A stretch of 6,562 nucleotides of DNA from positions 1 to 6,562 of the forward strand of contig SKWP01000018.1 of NCBI GenBank assembly GCA_007128865.1. Reading direction: 5' to 3'. The position numbers were made by a program, and so were the translations under genes. The number at the start of each line of letters is the position of its first letter. Position 1 is the stretch's first letter. The DNA is from Paracoccaceae bacterium (lineage in GTDB: Bacteria; Pseudomonadota; Alphaproteobacteria; Rhodobacterales; Rhodobacteraceae). Below are positions 1-5,530 of this stretch, piece by piece. The notes beneath the pieces are model-generated. The model was not told the DNA's origin. It did not search any database and was given only the letters and a program-made list of their open reading frames with translations.

Positions 1-1248
1 CAGCAGCAGCCGGTGATGATGCTCAAGCGCCGGCTCATGGCCCTGCGCCGCCACCAGAAACTCGCACGGCACCACCCGCGTGCCCTGATGGACAAGCTGC
101 ATGAAGGCGTGCTGGCCGTTGGTGCCGGGCTCGCCCCAGACCACCGGGCCGGAATCGCGCACGAGGTCGCTGCCGTCCATGGCCACGCGCTTGCCGTTAG
201 ATTCCATCTCCAGCTGCTGCAGATAGGCCGGCAGCCGCGCCAGGCGCTGGTCATAGGGCAGCACCGCGCGGGTGGCGTGGCCACAGACCTGCGCATGCCA
301 GATGCCGGAAAGCGCCAGCATCACCGGCATGTTGTCGGGCAGGGCCGCGGTGCGGAAATGGGCGTCCATCGCCGCCCCGCCGGCCAGGAATTCGGCAAAC
401 CGCTTCGGCCCGATCGCCAGCATCAGCGACAGCCCGATCGGCCCCCAGACCGAATAGCGCCCGCCAACCCAGTCGGCAAAGCCGAACACCCGTTCTGCCG
501 GGATGCCCCATTCCGCCGCCCGTGCGGTGGCCGAGGACAGCGCCACCATCTGCCGGGCCGGGTCCGATACCCCGCCGGCGCGCATCCAGTCGCGCACCGT
601 GGCGGCATTGGTCATCGTCTCGACCGTGGTGAATGTCTTGGAGGCCACGATCACCAGCGTTCGCGTCGGATCGAGGCCTGCCAGCGTGTCATGCGCATGG
701 GCGCCGTCGATGTTGGAGATGAAATGGCAGCGCGGCCCGTCACAATACGGGGCCAGCGCCTGCACCGCCATGGCCGGGCCAAGGTCGGACCCGCCGATGC
801 CGATGTTGACCACATCGGCAAAGACACCGCCGGCAGCGGCAAAGGCGCCGCCGCGCACCGCATCGGCGAAGGCATTCATGCGATCCAGCGTTTGCCGAAC
901 TCCGGCGGCAATGTCGGCGCCGCCGCTGCCCGCGGGCGGCGTTTGCGGGTTGCGCAGGGCGGTATGCAGGACCGCGCGGCCTTCGGTTTCGTTGATCGGC
1001 TCGCCGGCGAACATCGCATCGCGCCGGGCCTCGAGCCCGGCCGCGCGGGCCAGATCCAGCAGCAGCGCGCGGGTTTTCGCGTCGATGGCGGTCCTGGAAT
1101 AGTCGAACAGCATGTCGTCCAGTCGCACCGCAAAGCCGATGGTGCGGGCGGGATCGTCGAACAGCGACAGGATCGACCGCCCGCGATGCCGGCGCTGGCG
1201 CCGGGCCAGCGCCTTCCAGATCGGCCCGGTTACGGTTTCGTCATGCAT
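1..1248 (-). CDS. pgi: Glucose-6-phosphate isomerase, 3' end cut by the window edge
   Basis: Cytoplasmic phosphoglucose isomerase, which interconverts glucose-6-phosphate and fructose-6-phosphate. The open frame gives 416 residues with no stop before the left edge. The family is usually about 530-550 residues, so roughly the last 110-130 are missing. Visible family landmarks are NETEGRAVLHTALRN (86-100), the glycine-rich IGIGGSDLG (149-157), SKTFTTVET (203-211), the PGI signature DWVGGRYSVWGPIGLS (259-274), MESNGK (348-353) and GEPGTNGQHAF (372-382). By comparison with rabbit and E. coli enzymes, K204, R264, E349 and H380 correspond to the substrate-binding or catalytic residues; the E-to-H spacing of 31 matches rabbit E357/H388. 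The catalytic C-terminal lysine lies outside the window. The ATG at 1248 is chosen because AGAAGG (1261-1256) sits 7 bases upstream. It is the last visible gene of a zwf-pgl-pgi operon, 50 bases after the pgl stop. Nothing suggests a pseudogene. Confidence 0.97.
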   Translation of the reverse strand, partial: MHDETVTGPIWKALARRQRRHRGRSILSLFDDPARTIGFAVRLDDMLFDYSRTAIDAKTRALLLDLARAAGLEARRDAMFAGEPINETEGRAVLHTALRNPQTPPAGSGGADIAAGVRQTLDRMNAFADAVRGGAFAAAGGVFADVVNIGIGGSDLGPAMAVQALAPYCDGPRCHFISNIDGAHAHDTLAGLDPTRTLVIVASKTFTTVETMTNAATVRDWMRAGGVSDPARQMVALSSATARAAEWGIPAERVFGFADWVGGRYSVWGPIGLSLMLAIGPKRFAEFLAGGAAMDAHFRTAALPDNMPVMLALSGIWHAQVCGHATRAVLPYDQRLARLPAYLQQLEMESNGKRVAMDGSDLVRDSGPVVWGEPGTNGQHAFMQLVHQGTRVVPCEFLVAAQGHEPALEHHHRLLL

Positions 1249-1255
1249 GCTCTCG

Positions 1256-1261
1256 CCTTCT
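1256..1261 (-). promoter_or_regulatory. Ribosome binding site of pgi
   Basis: On the minus strand the hexamer AGAAGG lies 7 bases before the ATG at 1248. It fixes that start over a second ATG four bases downstream (1244), which is in another frame. It lies in the 50-base pgl-pgi spacer. Confidence 0.6.
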
Positions 1262-1298
1262 CTCGTTATGCGCTGGCCCTGCTGCCGGCCGCGGTGGT

Positions 1299-1973
1299 TC
1301 AGGCTGCCCAGTGAACGGTGGCCCTTTCGAGCACGCAGGCGACCGGCGCCTGATCGGGGGGCAGGCCGGCGGCGCGTTGCAGCGCCGCGCGCTTGTCGTC
1401 ACCGGTGATCAGCAGATGCACCGATGCCGCGCCGCGCAGCACCGGGGCGGTCAGCGACAGCCTTGGTTCTTCCGCGCCCGGCGCCCGGATCGCCATGACC
1501 GGCGGCGCATCCGGGGCCAGCGCCGCAGCCAGCCCGTCGCCGCCCGGAAACAGCGAGGCGGTGTGCATGTCCGCCCCCATGCCCAGCAGCAGCAGCGACA
1601 GCGGCAGATGCGGCGCGACGGCGGCGGCAATGGCAGCGATGCCGTCTTCGGGCGTCGGGTCGTCGGTGACCAGATCGACCAGCTGCGCCGCCGCGGCCTT
1701 GCCCCGCAGCAGGCGTTCGCGCAGCAGCCGGCCGTTGGAACGCGGCGAATCCCTGTGCACCCAGCGTTCGTCATTGGGCAGCACCGTGACCCGCGACCAG
1801 TCCAGATCGGTGTGCGCCAGCCGGTCGAATACCGGCCCCGGCGTGCTGCCGCCGGGAACCGAAAGGCTAACCCGCCCCGGCCCGGCACGCAGAAAGCCGC
1901 GCAATTCATCGGCCAGCCGACTGGCAAGCGCCTGCATCAGCCGGGCGCGATCGGGGTATTCCAGCAGTCTCAT
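1299..1973 (-). CDS. pgl: 6-phosphogluconolactonase (DevB type)
   Basis: Hydrolyses 6-phosphoglucono-delta-lactone, the Zwf product, to 6-phosphogluconate in the cytoplasm. The protein is 224 residues, slightly short of the usual 230-260. It has the glucosamine-6-phosphate-isomerase-like fold markers in order: VPGGSTP (39-45, phosphate loop), NDERWV (67-72), SNGRLLRERLL (79-89) and LLLGMGADMHTASLFPG (128-144), whose H137 matches the catalytic histidine of the family. In the last motif the residue before His is Met (M136), where many homologues have Gly. The start ATG at 1973 shares ATGA with the zwf stop. There is no strong Shine-Dalgarno sequence in front of it, which fits translational coupling to zwf. 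The TGA is at 1301-1299, 50 bases before pgi. Glucosamine-6-phosphate deaminase is the alternative fold relative, but the motif set and the position after zwf argue for Pgl. Confidence 0.95.
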   Translation of the reverse strand: MRLLEYPDRARLMQALASRLADELRGFLRAGPGRVSLSVPGGSTPGPVFDRLAHTDLDWSRVTVLPNDERWVHRDSPRSNGRLLRERLLRGKAAAAQLVDLVTDDPTPEDGIAAIAAAVAPHLPLSLLLLGMGADMHTASLFPGGDGLAAALAPDAPPVMAIRAPGAEEPRLSLTAPVLRGAASVHLLITGDDKRAALQRAAGLPPDQAPVACVLERATVHWAA

Positions 1974-3424
1974 GGCGCGATCTCGCGCCAGCGCCTGCCG
2001 TCGCGGTGCATCAGCATCAGCGCATCCTCCGGCCCCGAAGTGCCGGCGTCATAGCGGCAGGGCCGCTCGCCCCGGCTTTCCCATCCGGCAATGACCGGAT
2101 CGGTCCAGGCCCAGGCGGCCTCGACCTCGTCGCCACGCATGAACAGCGTCTGGTTGCCGCGGATCACGTCCATGATCAGACGTTCATAGGCGTCGGGAAT
2201 GTCGGCGCCTTCGGGCCCCAGCGCCTGCGCAAAGGACATGTCGAGCGGCACGTTGACCAGCCGCATGCCGCCCGGCCCGGGTTCCTTGATCATCACCCGC
2301 AGCTTGATGCCCTCGTTCGGCTGCAGCCGGATGATCAGCACGTTCTCGCGCCAGCTTGCATCCTCGCCGAAGATCGAATGCGGCGGCTCGCGGAAGGTCA
2401 CGGCAATCTCGGAAGACCGCGCCCGCAGCCGCTTGCCGGTGCGCAGGTAAAAGGGTGTGCCCTTCCAGCGCCAGTTCGATACATGGACCCTGAGCGCGAC
2501 ATAGCTTTCGGTGCGGCTTGCGGGGTTGCTTACATCCTCCAGATAACCGGTCATGCCGCCCGCTGCCGCGTACTGGCCGCGCACGATATCGCCCGGCGCC
2601 ACCGGATCGAGCGCGCGGATCACCTTGAGCTTTTCGTCGCGCACCGCGTCGGGCTCGAATCGGTGCGGGGGTTCCATGGCGATGAGGCACAGAAGCTGCA
2701 TCAGGTGGTTCTGGACCATGTCGCGCATGGCACCGGCGCCGTCGTAATAGCTGCCGCGTCCGCCCACGCCAACGGTTTCGGCAACGGTGATCTGGACATG
2801 ATCGACGAATTGCGCGTTCCACAGCGGTTCGAACAGGATGTTGGCAAAGCGCACCGCCATCAGGTTCTGCACGGTTTCCTTGCCCAGGTAATGATCGATC
2901 CGGTAGATCTGGGTCTCGTCGAAATAGGCTGCGAGCGTTTCGTTCAGCGCCCGCGCCGAGGCGCGATCATTGCCAAAGGGCTTTTCCACCACGATACGGC
3001 TTTGGGCATCGGCAATGCCATGGTCGTGCAGGCGTTCGGCCAGACTGCCGAACAGGGCCGGCGCCACCGAAAAATAGAAGGCCCGCACCACATCGGGACG
3101 CATGCGCGCGGCCAGACCGGGCCAGCCGTCCTGCCCGTCCGCGTCGACCGCGCAATAGCCGACACGCGAAAGAAAGGCGTCCAGCGTATCGGCATCGCGG
3201 TGGCGGGGGGCGATGTATTCCTCGATGGCGGCGCGGATTTCGGCGCGGTACGCGGCCTCGTCCATGTCGCTGCGTGCCGCGGCGATGACCCGCGCCTGCT
3301 GCGGCATCTGGCCGTCACGAAAACGCCGGTAGAGCCCGGGCAGAATCTTGCGCCGGGCAAGATCGCCGGTGCCGCCGAAGACCACCAGATCGAAAGGATC
3401 GACCGGTATGACCCGTGAAACCAT
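1970..3424 (-). CDS. zwf: Glucose-6-phosphate 1-dehydrogenase
   Basis: Oxidises glucose-6-phosphate to 6-phosphogluconolactone with NAD(P)+, the entry step to the Entner-Doudoroff and oxidative pentose phosphate routes. With the ATG at 3424 the protein is 484 residues, the normal family length. The N-terminal Rossmann fold has the nucleotide loop FGGTGDLARRK (16-26), followed by VEKPFGND (146-153) and the active-site signature RIDHYLGKETVQNL (175-188). D177, H178 and H240 (in QNHLMQ) fall at exactly the positions of the catalytic and phosphate-binding residues of the Leuconostoc mesenteroides enzyme. FYLRTGKRL lies in the C-terminal half. The frame stays open upstream to an ATG at 3508, but the 28 added residues have no family likeness and would run through the operator and likely promoter. 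AGGAG 8 bases before 3424 supports the shorter start. It is first in the zwf-pgl-pgi operon; its TGA overlaps the pgl ATG. Confidence 0.98.
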   Translation of the reverse strand: MVSRVIPVDPFDLVVFGGTGDLARRKILPGLYRRFRDGQMPQQARVIAAARSDMDEAAYRAEIRAAIEEYIAPRHRDADTLDAFLSRVGYCAVDADGQDGWPGLAARMRPDVVRAFYFSVAPALFGSLAERLHDHGIADAQSRIVVEKPFGNDRASARALNETLAAYFDETQIYRIDHYLGKETVQNLMAVRFANILFEPLWNAQFVDHVQITVAETVGVGGRGSYYDGAGAMRDMVQNHLMQLLCLIAMEPPHRFEPDAVRDEKLKVIRALDPVAPGDIVRGQYAAAGGMTGYLEDVSNPASRTESYVALRVHVSNWRWKGTPFYLRTGKRLRARSSEIAVTFREPPHSIFGEDASWRENVLIIRLQPNEGIKLRVMIKEPGPGGMRLVNVPLDMSFAQALGPEGADIPDAYERLIMDVIRGNQTLFMRGDEVEAAWAWTDPVIAGWESRGERPCRYDAGTSGPEDALMLMHRDGRRWREIAP

Positions 3425-3432
3425 CCTGTCCG

Positions 3433-3437
3433 CTCCT
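3433..3437 (-). promoter_or_regulatory. Ribosome binding site of zwf
   Basis: The pentamer AGGAG on the minus strand lies 8 bases before the ATG at 3424. It is the main reason to prefer that start over the in-frame ATG at 3508. Confidence 0.7.
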
Positions 3438-3453
3438 GCCCGCAAAGGGGTTG

Positions 3454-3467
3454 CGTTAGCGCTAACG
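3454..3467. promoter_or_regulatory. Perfect 14-base palindrome, probable LacI/GalR-family operator upstream of zwf
   Basis: CGTTAGCGCTAACG is a perfect inverted repeat with a central CpG, ending 29 bases before the zwf start codon. Even-length palindromes with a central CG are the usual operator form of LacI/GalR regulators, which often respond to sugars or sugar phosphates. Its position in the zwf leader or around the transcription start suits repression of the zwf-pgl-pgi operon. It is 128 bases from the divergent CDF gene, so control of that gene is less likely. The regulator is not encoded in this window; the family assignment rests on site shape alone. Confidence 0.6.
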
Positions 3468-3498
3468 ATCCGGTCTGATACCCGAACCCGGCCGCCCG

Positions 3499-3526
3499 AG
3501 TCTAGCATCCGCGGCGCGGCTCACAA
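3499..3526 (-). promoter_or_regulatory. Possible sigma-70-type promoter for zwf-pgl-pgi
   Basis: On the minus strand TTGTGA (3526-3521) and TAGACT (3504-3499) are separated by 16 bases, each matching 4 of 6 consensus positions. Transcription would start near 3492 and place the palindrome at 3454-3467 in the early transcribed region, a roadblock position. A second possible -10, TATCAG (3480-3475), would put the palindrome over the start site, but it lacks a good -35. Both are weak readings in GC-rich DNA. Confidence 0.3.
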
Positions 3527-3595
3527 CCCTGCCGGCCTTGACGGCCCCGCCCCGGCCGGATTTCGTGCTCGGGAAAACCGCGAAACGATGTGCCC

Positions 3596-4798
3596 ATGAC
3601 AGCAGCGCCGCAGATACCGCCCCAGGCCACGGCAGCCGCGCCGGCAGCCGGCGCGCGGGCCAAGCGCCGCATCGCCTGGGCCGGGCTGGCCGTGAACCTG
3701 CCGCTTGCGGTCGGCAAGATTTCCATCGGACTTGTTGCGGGCAGCCCGGCGCTGGTTGCCGACGGGGTGCATTCGCTCTCGGATCTGGCGTCGGATGTGA
3801 CGGTGCTCTGGGCGCTTGGCCATTCGGCCCGCGGCCCGGACCGGGAACACCCCTGGGGGCATGGCCGGTTCGAGACGCTGGCAACCCTGGCGGTGGCGCT
3901 GGCCCTGACGCTGGCCGCGGCCGGTATCCTGTGGGATGCCGGCGCGCGTCTGGCCGGGGGCGGGGTCATGCCCCAGCCGGGGCTGCTTGCATTGCTGGCC
4001 GCGCTGGGTTCGGTGCTGATCAAGGAGGCGCTGTTTCATGCCACCCTGCGGGTTGGGCGGCGCACCGGATCGCGGCTGCTGATGGCCAATGCCTGGCATC
4101 ACCGTTCGGATGCGCTGTCATCGGTGGTGGCGGCGGCGGGCATCGGCGGCGGTATGCTGGGCTGGCCGCTGCTCGACCCGCTGGCGGCGGCGGTGATCGC
4201 GGCAATGCTGCTGCGGGTGGCATGGAACTATGGCCGCCCGGCCGTGGACGAGCTGGTGGACGCGCAGGCACCCGAAGCCGAGCGGGCCGCGCTGGCGGCC
4301 ACCTTGCGGGACTGTCCCGGCGTCACCGGTCTGCGCGCGCTGCGGCTGCGCCGGCACGGGGCCGAGCGTCAGGCCGATGTGAGCATCCTGGTCGATCCGC
4401 AGATCACCGTGACCGAGGCACACCGGATCAGCGAGGCCGCCCATGAACGGGCACTGGCGGCGCATCCCGCGCTGGGGCAGCTGGTGATCCATGTCGAACC
4501 CGCCGGCCATGAAGAGGGCTATGGCGCCACTGCCGCACCGCTGCGCCACGAGGTCGAGGCCCGTCTTTGCACGATCCTTGCCCAACACTGGCCCGGCGTG
4601 ACCCTTCAGCAGGTTCGGCTGGATTACTTCGACCATGGCATCGAGATCGAGATATTCGCGGAAGCCCGGGATGATACCCTGACCCGCCCGGAGGTCATTG
4701 GCGCCGATCTGACGGCGCGGCTTCGACGCAGCCTGCCGGGCCTGGCCGAGCTTCGCCTGAGACCGGCAAATGCACGGACCTCGTCGGCGGGCAGCTGA
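3596..4798 (+). CDS. Cation diffusion facilitator (CDF) family metal exporter with extended C-terminus
   Basis: Inner-membrane divalent-metal/proton antiporter of the YiiP/FieF-MMT1 kind. The protein is 400 residues from the ATG at 3596; an in-frame GTG at 3590 is equally possible because neither start has a clear Shine-Dalgarno sequence. After an Ala/Pro-rich N-terminus and KRR, transmembrane segments cover about residues 26-210. The TM2 site is ADGVHSLSD (H59, D63) and the TM5 site is NAWHHRSDALSS (H168, D172), giving an HxxxD/HxxxD transport quartet. D82, H85 and H89 in DREHPWGHGRFE keep the spacing of the YiiP loop zinc site (D68, H71, H75). A cytoplasmic dimerisation domain (about 227-301) is followed by a second domain of similar size and pattern (about 316-390), making it about 100 residues longer than YiiP. 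The histidine pair hints at zinc, but Fe, Mn, Co or Ni cannot be excluded. It is transcribed away from zwf as a single gene. Confidence 0.93.
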   Translation: MTAAPQIPPQATAAAPAAGARAKRRIAWAGLAVNLPLAVGKISIGLVAGSPALVADGVHSLSDLASDVTVLWALGHSARGPDREHPWGHGRFETLATLAVALALTLAAAGILWDAGARLAGGGVMPQPGLLALLAALGSVLIKEALFHATLRVGRRTGSRLLMANAWHHRSDALSSVVAAAGIGGGMLGWPLLDPLAAAVIAAMLLRVAWNYGRPAVDELVDAQAPEAERAALAATLRDCPGVTGLRALRLRRHGAERQADVSILVDPQITVTEAHRISEAAHERALAAHPALGQLVIHVEPAGHEEGYGATAAPLRHEVEARLCTILAQHWPGVTLQQVRLDYFDHGIEIEIFAEARDDTLTRPEVIGADLTARLRRSLPGLAELRLRPANARTSSAGS

Positions 4799-4803
4799 AC
4801 CGG

Positions 4804-4823
4804 TCCGGATTTCCCCGTCCGGA
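4804..4823 (+). terminator. Weak inverted repeat after the CDF gene, possible transcript end
   Basis: Two copies of TCCGGA (4804-4809 and 4818-4823) can pair as a 6-bp stem with an 8-base loop, starting 5 bases after the CDF stop codon. A competing CCCC/GGGG pairing overlaps it. No run of T follows, so it is not a convincing intrinsic terminator; it may only mark or protect the 3' end of the transcript. Confidence 0.25.
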
Positions 4824-4962
4824 GGGGCGATTGATCGATCTGCGGAACAGGGTCGTCTTCGCCGGCCGAACCTGCGATAGATTTTCTTTATCGGGTCCAT
4901 TTCAGCTTGCGATTTGACGGATCACGCCGGGCTGTTCATCCTTGGCAGGAACGCACTGCAAC

Positions 4963-4967
4963 AGGGA
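4963..4967 (+). promoter_or_regulatory. Ribosome binding site of the DUF3830 gene
   Basis: AGGGA lies 6 bases before the ATG at 4974 and decides the start. The frame is open further upstream to a TTG at 4914, but that start has no ribosome binding site and adds 20 residues outside the family-like region. Confidence 0.6.
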
Positions 4968-4973
4968 ACGGCG

Positions 4974-5450
4974 ATGACTGACCGAAAGCTCTACCTGACC
5001 TTTGTCGAAGCCGGTGTCACCGGCATCCTGACCCCATACTGGGAAAACGCGCCGCAAACCGCCGCCGCCATCTGGGGGGCGCTCGAGAAACCCATCCGGG
5101 TGACGGCCAGCCACGCGATCTTTTCGGGCCCCGAGATCATGATGGGGTTGCCCGAGGAGAACCGCAACTTCGATCCGACGGCCCTGCCTCCCGAAAACCA
5201 GACCGTCCAGCCCCTGCCGGGTGACATGCTCTGGTTCTACCAGCCCAAGAACTTCTTCAAGATCGACCCTGACGAATTCTGGGAAATCGGCATGTTCTAC
5301 GGCGACGGCGGGCGCACCTTCGGTCCGACCGGGTGGATCCCGGTCACCTATTTCGCGCGCATGACCGAAGGGCTCGAAGCGATTGCCGAACAATGCCGGC
5401 TGATCCGCAAGGAAGGCATCAAGACCATCGAGCTGGGCCGCGTCACCTGA
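4974..5450 (+). CDS. DUF3830 family protein, cyclophilin-like fold, function unknown
   Basis: A 158-residue soluble protein with no signal peptide or membrane segment. I assign it to DUF3830 from the overall pattern: an N-terminal strand, ENAPQTAAAIWGAL (24-37), a His in the next strand (H47) with FSGPE (50-54), then PENQTVQPLPGDMLWFY (73-89) and a late GPTGWIPVTYFARM segment (117-130). DUF3830 is grouped with cyclophilin-like domains, which also include the AHS1/AHS2 units of 5-oxoprolinase-type and allophanate-hydrolase enzymes. No activity is established for DUF3830, and none is claimed here. Family members are often found near transport or amide-hydrolysing genes. Here the next gene, 80 bases on and in the same direction, is a polyamine-type binding protein, so a role in handling the imported compound is a reasonable guess. 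Family assignment is moderately firm; function is open. Confidence 0.82.
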   Translation: MTDRKLYLTFVEAGVTGILTPYWENAPQTAAAIWGALEKPIRVTASHAIFSGPEIMMGLPEENRNFDPTALPPENQTVQPLPGDMLWFYQPKNFFKIDPDEFWEIGMFYGDGGRTFGPTGWIPVTYFARMTEGLEAIAEQCRLIRKEGIKTIELGRVT

Positions 5451-5483
5451 CGCGGACCCTGGTTCGTCGCCGCGGTCCGCGGC
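5451..5483 (+). promoter_or_regulatory. Two overlapping hairpins between the DUF3830 and binding-protein genes
   Basis: Directly after the DUF3830 stop, CGCGGACC (5451-5458) pairs perfectly with GGTCCGCG (5474-5481) across a 15-base loop. An alternative tight hairpin pairs GCCGCG (5469-5474) with CGCGGC (5478-5483) across a 3-base loop. They share bases, so only one can form at a time. No T-run follows, so termination is unlikely to be complete. GC-rich intercistronic stems before binding-protein genes commonly stabilise the downstream message or tune its amount relative to the upstream gene. Confidence 0.45.
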
Positions 5484-5530
5484 GCCGGGCACCAAGACCT
5501 GACCATCCTGACAAACGGGGAGACCAACCG

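Larger units (their letters stand above)
4799..4973. other. Intergenic region before the DUF3830 gene
   Basis: These 175 bases separate the CDF gene from the DUF3830 gene. They hold the weak inverted repeat at 4804-4823 and an AT-richer patch at about 4875-4920, which contains an imperfect inverted repeat with arms CGATA and TATCG (4875-4893) and a -35-like TTGACG (4914-4919). I found no convincing -10 partner at normal spacing. The promoter of the DUF3830/binding-protein operon most likely lies here. No small gene is supported. Confidence 0.4.

Noticed and set aside
1..1248. Pgi as a truncated pseudogene
   Set aside because: The frame is intact up to the window edge with all expected motifs; the missing C-terminus is explained by where the window ends.
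1575..1592. CAGCAGCAG-type triplet run inside pgl, and similar GGC runs in the CDF gene
   Set aside because: Short codon-level runs encoding Leu or Ala/Gly in GC-rich genes, not a true repeat array.
13..3418. Three long plus-strand open frames covering the left half (13-1314, 1311-2054, 2006-3418)
   Set aside because: They lie antisense to zwf, pgl and pgi. Their translations are Arg/His/Gln/Gly-rich with no family likeness, as expected for shadows of GC-rich genes.
3425..3508. 28-residue N-terminal extension of Zwf from the ATG at 3508
   Set aside because: It crosses the palindrome and probable promoter and lacks similarity to the family, while the ATG at 3424 has AGGAG at proper spacing and gives the standard length and residue numbering.
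3538..3566. TTGACG at 3538-3543 as a promoter for the CDF gene
   Set aside because: No acceptable -10 element lies 16-18 bases downstream (TTTCGT is the nearest); a single hexamer is not enough.
5333..5530. Upstream extension of the binding-protein frame to 5333
   Set aside because: It would overlap the end of the DUF3830 gene and bury the signal peptide inside the protein. The ATG at 5531 has a good ribosome binding site and a normal signal sequence.
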